Virus record (IMG/VR): IMGVR_UViG_3300020193_000020
Location: 1-62,654 of that record
Strand: one strand, 5' to 3'
Length of the DNA: 62,654 bases
Origin: a virus
Numbering within the stretch: position 1 is the stretch's first letter; each line of letters starts with the position of its first letter. The notes below the pieces were generated by a model, which made no database searches, was not told the DNA's origin, and worked only from the letters and a program-made list of their open reading frames with translations. This document shows positions 29,448 through 37,589 of this stretch, in pieces. A program made the translations under genes and the position numbers.

Positions 29448-30170
29448 ATGTCTTTACCAAAAATAAAAACCCCTATTTATGACGTGTTTTTACCTTACAC
29501 AAAAAAACAATTTCAATTTAGACCTTTTCTTGTAAAAGAAGAAAAGATATTAGCAATGGCTTTTGAGGGGAATGATCCTAAAGAAATGACCAGAGCTATG
29601 AAGCAAATTATTAACAATTGTTGTCTTGATAATTTTAACATAGACAAACTCCCAATTTTTGAATTAGAATATTTATTTTTAAAGATTAGATCAAAATCTG
29701 TTAATAACATATCTGAATTGAAATTTCGTTGCAGAAACATGGTTGATAAAGATGGTGAGCAAAAAGAATGCAATACCGTTATCAACTATTCTTTGAACTT
29801 AGATACTATTGAGCTTCCGAAAAAAGATATTTCAAAAGAAGTTGAAATTAACAAAGATTTAACAGTTGTTTTTAAATATCCTACTATTGATTTAGTTAAT
29901 TTATTTAACTCTGAAGAAGATAAAACAGATTTAATTATTAATATGATTGTTTCTTGTATTGATTATTTCTATGACAGTAAAACAACTTATAGAGATTTTA
30001 AATCTGAAGAAGCCAAAGAATTAATTCAATCATTAACTCTAAATGATTTTAAGAAATTAGAACTGTTTTTTCAAAACATTCCTACATTATCACATCAAGA
30101 AATTGTACAATGTCCCTCGTGTAAATATGATCAAATTTTTGAATTCAATGGATTAAAGGATTTTTTTTAA
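29448..30170 (+). CDS. 26: Baseplate hub assembly protein gp26 (T4 baseplate family)
   Basis: The 240-residue protein carries the family core FRPFLVKEEKILAMAFEG and a Cys-containing pair (FRCRNMVDK--EQKECNTVI near residue 95 and VQCPSCKYDQIFEF near 225) that may bind zinc. In T4, gp26 and gp51 help assemble the hub. Here it lies directly before the tape-measure gene, the place of tail assembly chaperones in other tailed phages. It ends at a run of eight T (30161-30168), a strong candidate for -1 slippage into the frame that encodes the gp51-like part. A ribosome-binding site AAGGAAT precedes the ATG. Confidence 0.85.
   Translation: MSLPKIKTPIYDVFLPYTKKQFQFRPFLVKEEKILAMAFEGNDPKEMTRAMKQIINNCCLDNFNIDKLPIFELEYLFLKIRSKSVNNISELKFRCRNMVDKDGEQKECNTVINYSLNLDTIELPKKDISKEVEINKDLTVVFKYPTIDLVNLFNSEEDKTDLIINMIVSCIDYFYDSKTTYRDFKSEEAKELIQSLTLNDFKKLELFFQNIPTLSHQEIVQCPSCKYDQIFEFNGLKDFF
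30161..30168 (+). promoter_or_regulatory. Candidate -1 frameshift site (T8)
   Basis: T-TTT-TTT just before the TAA of gp26. Slippage by -1 joins the downstream frame, which stays open for 63 codons and has no ATG for its first 31 codons. Confidence 0.65.
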
Positions 30171-30361
30171 TATGCCTTTCCCACACTAATTTAGAAAATA
30201 TCATTCATGTTAATTTCAGTTTAATACAACATCATAAATATTCTTTAACTGAAATTGAAAATATGATACCGTGGGAAAGAGACATTTATGTTGGTTTATT
30301 AGAAAAGTATATTAAAGAAGAAAACGAGAGATTAAAACAACAAAATGCCAGATCAAGATAA
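30170..30361 (+). CDS. 51: gp51-like -1 frame extension of gp26
   Basis: This frame reads NLENIIHVNFSLIQHHKY, then SLTEIENMIPWERDIYVGLLEKYI and ends shortly after the tape-measure ATG, overlapping it by 17 bases. The core (M-PWERDIYV followed by a helix) is the pattern of gp51-type hub assembly proteins and of the T half of tail assembly chaperones. The first in-frame ATG (30263) would lose half of this sequence, and the nearby ATG at 30172 reads only five codons in another frame. Expression is therefore most simply explained by -1 frameshifting from gp26, giving a fusion of about 300 residues. A non-ATG start is the alternative. Confidence 0.7.
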   Translation: MCLSHTNLENIIHVNFSLIQHHKYSLTEIENMIPWERDIYVGLLEKYIKEENERLKQQNARSR

Positions 30362-32975
30362 CAACCAAGACTTAGAAACATCAGTAGTAGTACAAACTAT
30401 AAATAAAAAAACAAAACAATTTGCTAAAAATCCGGTTGATGCTTCTCTTAATGTAGAAAAGTCTTTAGTGAATGTTTTAAGTTATTTGGTTAAATCTCAA
30501 GAAAAAACATCGTCTGAAATTGTAGATAACTTGAATGAACTTAAAGATTCTTCTTTTGCTTCTTCCACAGTACAAAATAAAAATGCAGTTGAATCTAATG
30601 AACATTTAGTTAATATTGCTGATGAACTAACTGTAATAGAAAAAAGTATTAGTGGATTATATAAATTTTTTGATAATAGTGAAAAAGAAAAAGATGTTTC
30701 AGAAGAAGAACAAATAGAAAAAATAGCATCAGATTATTTAAAAAATATTCTTACAACACAACAAGAACAATTAACAGAACTTAGAATGTTAAATGAGCAA
30801 TTCGTTGATTTCTTTGAAATGAATGAAAAAAATGCTCAAGAACAAAAAGAACAGGCGATTGAACGTGATCGTGAAGCTGCTGCTCCACCACCAACTCCAC
30901 AACAACCAAAAGTAACAAATACAAGCACAACAGATCAAAATAAAAATGAATCTATGTTCAGTTCTTTTGGTTCTATTGCTAAATCAACTTTTGGTGGTTT
31001 CTTATCTTTTGGTAAATCATTATTTTCTGGTTTGGGTAAAATCTTTGGTGTATTGTTTAGTGTGGTTTCTGCTCCATTTAAATTTATATCATCAGCATTA
31101 GGATCTATTTTAAGTTTCATTCCTGGATTTGGCATTATATCTAAATTAATGCCTTCTTTTAATATGGGATTAGGAGGTTTATTAAGTACTTTAGGTATTG
31201 GTGCTTTAGGTTATGTTGGATTTAAGTACTTAACAGATGATAAGTATAAAGCTGGTGTTGACAAATATATGGGTGGGATAATGAAATTCTTTTCACCTTT
31301 TATTAATGCTATAAAAGGATTTTTTGATACACCAGTAGGAAAAGCTATTAGTGGATTTGTTGGTGGATTGTGGAAAGAACATATACAACCAGCATTAAAA
31401 GGAACTTGGGAAGCCATAAAAACTGGAATAGATGATTTTGGAAAAACTTTTCTTGGTGAAGAAAATTGGGGACAATTAAAAAAATCATTTTTCTCCATAA
31501 GGGAATGGATAACTGATAAATTACCAAAAAGTTATGATGAACTATCCAACTCTATTAAAATAATGACCAACTCAATAGTAGATAATTTAAATACACTCAT
31601 ATATTTTGTAAAGGGTATTGCGAGTGTTTTTGGTGTATCTGGAGATAATTTTAAACCATTTAATAAGCCTTTTCCTGAAACACAATTATCAGGCACACCA
31701 TATACTACACAAGGTACTTTTTCTGGTTCAACTGAACAGATGAAAAATTTAATTGATTTATCTAGAAAATTTGAGGGTGGTGATGATCCTACTGCTATTA
31801 ATAAACTTAGTGGCGCAGCAGGTTATCATCAATTTATGCCTTCCACTTTTAGTCATTTAATCAGTAAACTAAAACAAGGTGAGTTCTTACAAGATGTAAA
31901 TTTATCTGCCAAAGGTTTAGGAAAACCTGAATTAAAAAAAGATCATATTGATAAAATACAAAAAGAATATTCTAAGTTAGAAACTAAAGAAGAAAGGTCA
32001 AAATATATTGCGAATTTAGATCCAGACATTCAAGATGTATTTTTTATTGCGTTTAATAAAGATATTATGGGTACAATGAAAAGATTATTAGGTAGAGAAG
32101 TTTCACCTTTCGAAATGAAATTTGCTGGTTTTGGTACTGGTAATGTTGTTCCTATAATTAAATCAGCAGAAAAAGGAGAACGAGATTCTACATATAATGT
32201 ATTAAAAAGGGCTTATGCTCAATCTGCTCCTGGTGGAAAACAATTAACTGATGAAGATTTAGCATCTTTATCAGTTAAAGGTGATAAGGAAGCATTTTTT
32301 GAATTAGCTAAAAAAAGTAGAATGGGTAATTTTGAATCTTTAGTCAATCAAAATCCCTATTTATTTTATAAAAAAGAAGCTAATGGATATAATAAAAATA
32401 TTTTATTAAAACCCTCAGAAACAATAGATGAATATAAAAAATACCTTGCATCAGAGATTGGTCAGATTGAAAAAACATCAAATAAAATAGATAGTCATCT
32501 TGAAGACGCAACAAGTTCTGGTAGTATGGCTGGTAAAGGATTAATACTTAAATATGGTATACCAACTGCATTTTCCTTTGGCGCTGTTCCAGGGTTAACT
32601 GCATTAGCGGCTGGTGCTATGTGGTTGAATCAGGATTTAAAAGATATTTTTTATAGAAAAACCAAAAATGCTGGTATATATGCAGCTTCTGGAGAATTTG
32701 GTGGTATTCCTATAACAGAAGAAGAATTTGAATTAATGGCCGCCGCGCGGTCAGGAAAACCTGTACGTTGGCATTGGGGTGGTATGTTGGAAGCTGAAGA
32801 AACTATAGTAACACCAGAATTAAATCCACCAAAACAAACGCAATCAACAAATACCCCAGTTGTTATAAATGCGCCACAATCAACAAAGGGTGGAACTGAA
32901 ACAAATATAACCAATATAAACTCTTCAGGACGGAATTCATCGGGATTTAAAGATAAAACAAATACACAACCATAA
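30345..32975 (+). CDS. Tape-measure / hub protein with a transglycosylase-like domain
   Basis: Residues 1-200 are polar helix with coiled coils. Residues about 205-300 are Gly/Phe/Ser-rich and hydrophobic, as expected for a tape-measure protein packed in the tail tube. Around residues 470-520 a lytic-transglycosylase-like signature is seen: RKFEGGDDPTAINK then GAAGYHQFMPSTF, resembling the G-QFMP core of the SLT fold; it extends to about residue 640. A second hydrophobic segment lies near 745-765, and the end is Asn/Thr-rich. Position after gp26/51 matches T4 gp29, although T4 gp29 (590 residues) has no such domain. The domain may replace the lysozyme missing from gp5. Confidence 0.8.
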   Translation: MPDQDNNQDLETSVVVQTINKKTKQFAKNPVDASLNVEKSLVNVLSYLVKSQEKTSSEIVDNLNELKDSSFASSTVQNKNAVESNEHLVNIADELTVIEKSISGLYKFFDNSEKEKDVSEEEQIEKIASDYLKNILTTQQEQLTELRMLNEQFVDFFEMNEKNAQEQKEQAIERDREAAAPPPTPQQPKVTNTSTTDQNKNESMFSSFGSIAKSTFGGFLSFGKSLFSGLGKIFGVLFSVVSAPFKFISSALGSILSFIPGFGIISKLMPSFNMGLGGLLSTLGIGALGYVGFKYLTDDKYKAGVDKYMGGIMKFFSPFINAIKGFFDTPVGKAISGFVGGLWKEHIQPALKGTWEAIKTGIDDFGKTFLGEENWGQLKKSFFSIREWITDKLPKSYDELSNSIKIMTNSIVDNLNTLIYFVKGIASVFGVSGDNFKPFNKPFPETQLSGTPYTTQGTFSGSTEQMKNLIDLSRKFEGGDDPTAINKLSGAAGYHQFMPSTFSHLISKLKQGEFLQDVNLSAKGLGKPELKKDHIDKIQKEYSKLETKEERSKYIANLDPDIQDVFFIAFNKDIMGTMKRLLGREVSPFEMKFAGFGTGNVVPIIKSAEKGERDSTYNVLKRAYAQSAPGGKQLTDEDLASLSVKGDKEAFFELAKKSRMGNFESLVNQNPYLFYKKEANGYNKNILLKPSETIDEYKKYLASEIGQIEKTSNKIDSHLEDATSSGSMAGKGLILKYGIPTAFSFGAVPGLTALAAGAMWLNQDLKDIFYRKTKNAGIYAASGEFGGIPITEEEFELMAAARSGKPVRWHWGGMLEAEETIVTPELNPPKQTQSTNTPVVINAPQSTKGGTETNITNINSSGRNSSGFKDKTNTQP

Positions 32976-33004
32976 AAAAAGGGAGCATTTAGCTCCCCTT
33001 TTTT
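32974..33004. terminator. Bidirectional intrinsic terminator
   Basis: Stem GGGAGC/GCTCCC with loop ATTTA is flanked by A7 and T7. It lies between the convergent tape-measure and gp32 genes and would work on both strands. Confidence 0.9.
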
Positions 33005-33006
33005 AT

Positions 33007-33876
33007 CTAGCCTTCTGCTAGTTTTTGGAAATAACTAAGATCGGAATCTTCCGTAGTTTCTGAGTTATCCCAAGGTGCATCATCACCACCATCCTCAGCA
33101 ACAAACTTAGGTTTTGAAATTTGTGACTTAGGAGCTTCTGTTGGTGTTCCCAAAACAGAATCAAGAATCTTTTGAAGTTCTTCATAAGTCTTGAAGTTCT
33201 TTGGTTCCAGAAATTCACCTAGATGATGTTGCTTGTTCCATAATGCTTCTAGTTTCTTATCATCGCCACCAAGTAATGGTGTAGGTGGTTCAAATTCTGA
33301 CTTATCGTAATTAGGATATCCTTCAAACTTACGAATCTTTAGTTTAAAATTTGCGCCTTCCCAGAAATCAAATGGATTGACTGCCTTCTCATCAGCAAAT
33401 TGCGGATTCATTACTTCATTAATCTTATCGAAAATCTTCTTACCATACTTAAATAAGAAAATCTTTCCTTCGTTCTCTGGATGCTTAGGATCGCTTACAA
33501 CAAGAATGTTGCTGATATAATTTAGCTTACGCTTACGACTACGAACAAGATCCTGATTTTCCTTTGTACCTGTTGACCAAAGCTTACTATTTAAATCTGT
33601 TAGGGGATCTGGTTGATTTAGTGTGGTTAGTGAATTTTGAATATACCACTTTCCTGATGGTCCCTGAAATCCATGACTCCACAAACGAACCCAAGGCAAT
33701 TCATCCTTTGGTCCTGCTGGTAGAAATCTAATTACTGCATAACCATTACCTGACTTATCTTGTTCAGGCTTCCAGAAACGATCATCATCATAATTCTTTT
33801 GTGCTGTTTTATCTAGTTCTGTTAGAAGAGAACTAATAGTCGTATTTCTATTTGCTTTTAATTTTGAAAAATCCAT
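33007..33876 (-). CDS. 32: Single-stranded DNA-binding protein gp32, without zinc ligands
   Basis: gp32 organisation is clear: a basic N-terminal cooperativity segment, the binding core (DRFWKPEQDKSGNGYAVIRFLP, LPWVRLWSHGFQGPSGKWYI, NYISNILVVSDPKHPENEGKIFLFKYGKKIFDKI), and an acidic C-terminal tail (DDAPWDNSETTEDSDLSYFQ) for partner binding. The three Cys and one His that hold zinc in T4 gp32 are absent: the region NSLTTLNQPDP has no Cys, and none occurs elsewhere in the protein. Other non-enteric T4-like phages also lack them. It coats ssDNA in replication and recombination. The leader has tandem AAGGATAC repeats before the ATG. Confidence 0.95.
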   Translation of the reverse strand: MDFSKLKANRNTTISSLLTELDKTAQKNYDDDRFWKPEQDKSGNGYAVIRFLPAGPKDELPWVRLWSHGFQGPSGKWYIQNSLTTLNQPDPLTDLNSKLWSTGTKENQDLVRSRKRKLNYISNILVVSDPKHPENEGKIFLFKYGKKIFDKINEVMNPQFADEKAVNPFDFWEGANFKLKIRKFEGYPNYDKSEFEPPTPLLGGDDKKLEALWNKQHHLGEFLEPKNFKTYEELQKILDSVLGTPTEAPKSQISKPKFVAEDGGDDAPWDNSETTEDSDLSYFQKLAEG

Positions 33877-33950
33877 ATATTGTATCCTTGTATCCTTGTA
33901 TATTACTTGTCCACTTATATCATAATAACATATTTTTATTATTATGTCTA
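33877..33950 (-). promoter_or_regulatory. gp32 leader region
   Basis: On the coding strand this leader contains an 8-bp inverted repeat (CATAATAA/TTATTATG), a TATAAG hexamer preceded by ATGA, and two AAGGATAC repeats ending near the ATG. T4 gp32 represses its own translation by binding its leader; a similar role is possible here but no pseudoknot is evident. Confidence 0.4.
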
Positions 33951-34160
33951 CTAATTATTAGATCTTAAATCAGAATTTTCTCTGAAAAGTTCTAACATCT
34001 GTTCTTTCAATGTATCATTTTCTACAGAAAGATTAGTAATTTCTTGTAAATATTCTTCCTCACCCAAAAAAACATCTTCTAAAAGCATATGTAACTGTAC
34101 ATTTTCTCGATATAAATCAATTATCGCTTTCTGTAACGAAAAAATTTGTTCTGGTGACAT
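33951..34160 (-). CDS. Small coiled-coil protein between gp59 and gp32
   Basis: This 69-residue protein is almost entirely helical with leucine heptads (IIDLYRENVQLHMLLEDV, then NLSVENDTLKEQMLELFRENSDL), so it probably dimerises or binds a helical partner. I do not recognise a family. It overlaps the gp59 stop by one base and is followed by the gp32 leader, suggesting expression with the replication proteins. Confidence 0.65.
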   Translation of the reverse strand: MSPEQIFSLQKAIIDLYRENVQLHMLLEDVFLGEEEYLQEITNLSVENDTLKEQMLELFRENSDLRSNN

Positions 34161-34738
34161 CAGTTTTCCTTGAAATGATTATCAATAATTTGTAAATATT
34201 TATCATTGTATTTCAAGAAAGGTGTGTACTTTTTAATTCTGTTAGAAAATTCCTTCCATATAACATCAGTAAATATATTATCCCATTGATTTATGAAGTT
34301 ATATTTTTTATCGAGAATAATTAATGTTTCTAAATTAATTTCGTTTTGTAAAACCATTACCAGCAACTTAGGAAATTGTTTATTTTTAACGGCAAACAAG
34401 TCTATAATTTCTGATAATACTTTACATTCATTATTCAAAATATATTCAAATGATTGTTGTTTTTTTAACCATTCTAAGTATGTATCTTCACAACTATCAT
34501 CGAAATAATCACCAACCCATAAGTTAGGATTGTAAATCATGTTAGAACAAAAGAAGTTTTCAACTTGTTCTGGTGTGTTGAATTTTTTTCCTAACTTTTC
34601 AAAAAAGAATTTGTCTTTTCGTTTATTGTATGTTTCAAATTTAACATTCAGTTTTTTATTATATTTGAAATAATCGTATTTTCCTGTAAAATGAGATTTA
34701 ATTGAAACATACTTTATATAAACTTCAAATCCTGTCAT
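34160..34738 (-). CDS. 59: Helicase loader gp59
   Basis: The 192-residue protein matches T4 gp59 in layout: GFEVYIKYVSIKSHFTGKYDYFKYN, KRKDKFFFEKLGKKF, then MIYNPNLWVGDYFDD and a C-terminal helical domain ending FLKYNDKYLQIIDN. gp59 loads the gp41 helicase on gp32-covered forks. Its gene sits close to gp32, its binding partner. It is slightly shorter than T4 gp59 (217). The start overlaps the gp33 stop by four bases, so it is likely translated with gp33. Confidence 0.85.
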   Translation of the reverse strand: MTGFEVYIKYVSIKSHFTGKYDYFKYNKKLNVKFETYNKRKDKFFFEKLGKKFNTPEQVENFFCSNMIYNPNLWVGDYFDDSCEDTYLEWLKKQQSFEYILNNECKVLSEIIDLFAVKNKQFPKLLVMVLQNEINLETLIILDKKYNFINQWDNIFTDVIWKEFSNRIKKYTPFLKYNDKYLQIIDNHFKEN

Positions 34739-35028
34739 AGAAAAACTTGATTAACTTTTTTCAAAAGATTTAAGTTCATTCCCTCAAGATACAAATTATC
34801 TCTAATGTTATCATTGATTAGTTGGGGAACATACTCAACAGGTAAATCATGTAAATTACAATAATAAATTACTGATTCTATATAAGAGAGTTTTTGTTCT
34901 TTGACCAACTGTTCTATATTAGAACAAAAGAAATTCTTTCTCTGTTTAATGCTTTTATGTAAGTTTTCTACTTGTGTTGTGTTCAATTCAAAAAGTTCTT
35001 GTTCATTATTTTCCATAACCATATCCAT
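34735..35028 (-). CDS. 33: Late transcription co-activator gp33
   Basis: Residues about 37-85 match the T4 gp33 pattern (a charged helix, LVKEQKLSYIESVIYYC, then LPVEYVPQLINDNIRDNL). gp33 links RNA polymerase to the sliding clamp, so late transcription depends on replication. Its presence agrees with the TATAAATA motifs in the window, though no gp55 sigma gene is in the window. A consensus promoter has its TATAAT exactly six bases before this ATG and there is no ribosome-binding site, which suggests a leaderless transcript. In-frame ATGs also occur at codons 3 and 5. An antisense copy of the start region occurs at 29351-29369. Confidence 0.8.
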   Translation of the reverse strand: MDMVMENNEQELFELNTTQVENLHKSIKQRKNFFCSNIEQLVKEQKLSYIESVIYYCNLHDLPVEYVPQLINDNIRDNLYLEGMNLNLLKKVNQVFL

Positions 35029-35034
35029 AATTAT

Positions 35035-35063
35035 ATTATATCAAAAATAAAAGGGTATGTCAA
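35035..35063 (-). promoter_or_regulatory. Consensus promoter, TTGACA-17-TATAAT, before gp33
   Basis: Minus strand, with an extended -10 (TGA before TATAAT). Only six bases separate the -10 from the gp33 ATG. Confidence 0.85.
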
Positions 35064-35068
35064 GCCCC

Positions 35069-35491
35069 CTATTCTGTAATTACTGTATCTTGTCTTCTAT
35101 ACTTACCGATATTATACTTAGTAACTAATTCCCAATCTCCCTTTTCCTTGTGAGAAATAATCTTAATTTGTGAGATTGGTGCCTTTTGAAAGTTTTTGAA
35201 ATTTGTATCTACTACAGTTAGTAACTGCCATTCCTGTAGTAAATTAATTATAGTGTTTCTTCGCATCACGTCATTTTCACTATAATCAGAATCCTTACCA
35301 TCTAAGAGAAATAGTTCTTTAAAATGAACAATATAATATTTTCCTCTTTTGTGTAAGATATGACAACTTTGGTATAGTTTCTTATCTTTTCTTGAGGCAA
35401 CACCAATTCTAGATAAAGTTTCTTTAATCTTTAAAAAGTTGTCTGTGTTTTCTCCAATATCTACTTCTACTAATGTTTTTAGAATATCCAT
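35069..35491 (-). CDS. regA: Translational repressor RegA
   Basis: The match to T4 RegA is strong: FLKIKETLSRIGVASRKDKKLYQSCHILHKRGKYYIVHFKELFLLDGK, RRNTIINLLQEWQLL, and the end WELVTKYNIGKY. RegA binds A/U-rich start regions of early mRNAs, including those of the clamp loader genes, and blocks ribosomes. Here it follows 45-44-62 as in T4, and the ribosome-binding site is AAAGGTAA. At 140 residues it is longer than T4 RegA (122), mostly at the N-terminus and an insertion before KAPISQIKII. Confidence 0.93.
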   Translation of the reverse strand: MDILKTLVEVDIGENTDNFLKIKETLSRIGVASRKDKKLYQSCHILHKRGKYYIVHFKELFLLDGKDSDYSENDVMRRNTIINLLQEWQLLTVVDTNFKNFQKAPISQIKIISHKEKGDWELVTKYNIGKYRRQDTVITE

Positions 35492-35529
35492 AAATTACCT
35501 TTAAATCATTTTTTATTCTTGAAATATAG

Positions 35530-35916
35530 TTACTTTTCAACTCCACCTTTGTATAATTTTTTCTTTATATATTCCAGGTCTTTATCACTCAGAATTTTGA
35601 TTGCTTCATAAGCTTTAGTATTACTATATCCATAGAATTCTTTCACGGCTTCAAGATTTTCATTTATCTCATTTTTAATCCAAGGAGAAAATCTTTTTCT
35701 TTTCCGTATAGAATATATATAAAAGTCATATTGAAGCTTTTTATCCAACAAATAATTATACTTATTAATTAAATTCGCATAATAAACTGTGTCTGGAAAA
35801 TAACTAAGACAACGGTTAACTATAAAATTTGGATAAGATTTCTCATCTTCATCTTCATTTATAACAGAAATCTTTGTGGTATTTATACTATTAAGATAAT
35901 CTTTTAGTTCTGGCAT
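35530..35916 (-). CDS. 62: Clamp loader small subunit gp62
   Basis: The 128-residue protein lies between gp44 and RegA and overlaps gp44 by one base, exactly as gp62 does in T4. Sequence is less conserved: a start MPELKDYLNSINTTK, then CLSYFPDTVYYANLINKYNYLLDKKLQYDFYI and KRKRFSPWIK. It is shorter than T4 gp62 (187), like versions from other distant T4-like phages. gp62 is the single clamp-opening subunit joined to four gp44 ATPases. Confidence 0.8.
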   Translation of the reverse strand: MPELKDYLNSINTTKISVINEDEDEKSYPNFIVNRCLSYFPDTVYYANLINKYNYLLDKKLQYDFYIYSIRKRKRFSPWIKNEINENLEAVKEFYGYSNTKAYEAIKILSDKDLEYIKKKLYKGGVEK

Positions 35917-36845
35917 TACTTAAATATACATTCTCCCATAATTTGAGCTAAACATGCAGTCATATTAATTTCTTGATCTGCAACAAATGCTGCTTTATAT
36001 TGATATTCAGCCAAAATTAGAATAAGAACCGGAATACTTTCATTTGTAAGTTTTGGTGTTAGATTATCATAAATTAATCGGAAAATTCTGGTTTGATCAT
36101 TATACACATTTAATGCAACCCATTTTCTTAATGATGTAAAATCTTTATCTTTAATAATTTTAATTAATTCATTAATCTCAATATTAACATCCGAAAGAAT
36201 ATTAATAGAAAGACTATCATTAGAATTAATTTGTAACTCATTAATAATTCGTCTAAAATCAGGAAAATACTTTAGGATTAATTGAGCTAAGATTTTTTCA
36301 TCATATTGAATATTATGATTGTTAAGAATCATCTTCAGTCTTTCGTGGAAAGACTTCGCAATCAAGGGTTTTTCTGATTGCGGAATTCTAAAGTCAATTA
36401 CACTAGAACGAGAATGAAGTGCTTCAATAATTTTATTTTTGTGATTACATGTGAAAATAAAACTTGTATTGTTACTGAACTCTTCAATAAATGCTCTTAG
36501 TGCTAGTTGAGTTGCGTTTGTTAAATTGTCTGCTTCGTCAAGAATAACAACTTTTCTACTTGATTCTAAGCTAAGAGAACTTGCAAAATTCAGAATATCA
36601 GTTCTTAATGTGTCAATATTACCATTTAATGACGCATTAATAAAGATGTAGTCGTACTGAAGTTCTTCACATAAAGCTTTTGCTACTGTTGTTTTACCGC
36701 AACCAGGACCACCAGATAAAATGATGTTTGGAATTTTACCAGTTTTAACTATATTCTGAAAAAGTTGTTTATTTTCTTTTGATAAAATACAATCATTAAT
36801 TTTATTCGGTCTATAGATTTCTGTCCATAAAATTTCATTACGCAT
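35916..36845 (-). CDS. 44: Clamp loader ATPase gp44
   Basis: AAA+ clamp loader with Walker A GGPGCGKT near residues 45-52, Walker B VVILDEAD near 99-106, sensor 1 FTCNHKNKI, and the HSRSSVIDF arginine-finger region. The N-terminus LWTEIYRPNKINDCIL matches gp44. It loads the gp45 clamp with gp62. At 309 residues it matches T4 gp44 (319). A strong hairpin occupies the gap from gp45. Confidence 0.93.
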   Translation of the reverse strand: MRNEILWTEIYRPNKINDCILSKENKQLFQNIVKTGKIPNIILSGGPGCGKTTVAKALCEELQYDYIFINASLNGNIDTLRTDILNFASSLSLESSRKVVILDEADNLTNATQLALRAFIEEFSNNTSFIFTCNHKNKIIEALHSRSSVIDFRIPQSEKPLIAKSFHERLKMILNNHNIQYDEKILAQLILKYFPDFRRIINELQINSNDSLSINILSDVNIEINELIKIIKDKDFTSLRKWVALNVYNDQTRIFRLIYDNLTPKLTNESIPVLILILAEYQYKAAFVADQEINMTACLAQIMGECIFK

Positions 36846-36861
36846 AATATATTCTCCAAAT

Positions 36862-36889
36862 TATTTGGGGGAGATTTCTCCCCCAAATA
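36862..36889 (-). promoter_or_regulatory. Strong hairpin between gp45 and gp44
   Basis: Perfect 13-base arms TATTTGGGGGAGA and TCTCCCCCAAATA separated by two bases. There is no long T-run, so it may be an RNA processing or stability element, or reduce read-through from gp45 to gp44. Confidence 0.7.
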
Positions 36890-36890
36890 G

Positions 36891-37589
36891 TTAATCATTA
36901 AATTCACTTGTGTGATGCAACCCAATACAATACTTAATTGGTAGTGTTTTGTGATCAAGTTTGCACATAGGAACAGGATTTTTTGATACTGTTATATTAT
37001 AACCACCCCTGATCATCTTCCAATTTTCAGGAGGAATATTGACCTTATAATTAAATGGTGGTTTAATAAAAAGATCAAGACTTCCTCTGGGTGTTAGGTT
37101 TGTTTTAATATCTCTGTAGTATACGGTTGTTTGGTTGGTTGAAGTATTACCTTCAATAGTCAACATATTCAAACCGAAAATACTTCCAAGTGTACTAATC
37201 TTTGTAATATCTTCTTCGTCAATACTGAAATTAAGAATTGGATTAACAATATGTAGATTTTTATCTACTGATTCAACTGTTTCGGGATCGGCATAAGGAT
37301 ATTCAACAGCATACTTTCCAGCAGATGTGATCAACATCTTATCTTCTTGAAATGTAATATCACAACCATTTGTTCCACTGCTATGAAACGTACTGATTAC
37401 ACTAAGAAGTTGCTTTAGATTATGAATCGCAAACTCCTTAGTGAATACATCTTTAATTTCAGCTTCAGCAAATACTGTTTTAAGAACATTTTTTGTTTTA
37501 AGTACGTTTCCGGGTTTAATATAGATATTCTGATTAATCGTAGAAAAATTATACAGAATATCCATGGTTTCTTTAGAAATAATCATCAT
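36891..37589 (-). CDS. 45: Sliding clamp gp45
   Basis: The first half follows gp45 (ISKETMDILYNFSTINQNIYIKPGNVLKTK, then TVFAEAEIKDVF and FAIHNLKQLLSVIS); the end SEFND matches the acidic C-terminus. gp45 is a trimeric ring that tethers DNA polymerase and, with gp33, activates late promoters. The 232-residue length is the family's size. Its start overlaps the cobS-like gene by 17 bases; two ATGs (37589, 37586) are possible. A 46-base internal piece (37118-37163) is duplicated at 29370-29415. Confidence 0.9.
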   Translation of the reverse strand: MMIISKETMDILYNFSTINQNIYIKPGNVLKTKNVLKTVFAEAEIKDVFTKEFAIHNLKQLLSVISTFHSSGTNGCDITFQEDKMLITSAGKYAVEYPYADPETVESVDKNLHIVNPILNFSIDEEDITKISTLGSIFGLNMLTIEGNTSTNQTTVYYRDIKTNLTPRGSLDLFIKPPFNYKVNIPPENWKMIRGGYNITVSKNPVPMCKLDHKTLPIKYCIGLHHTSEFND

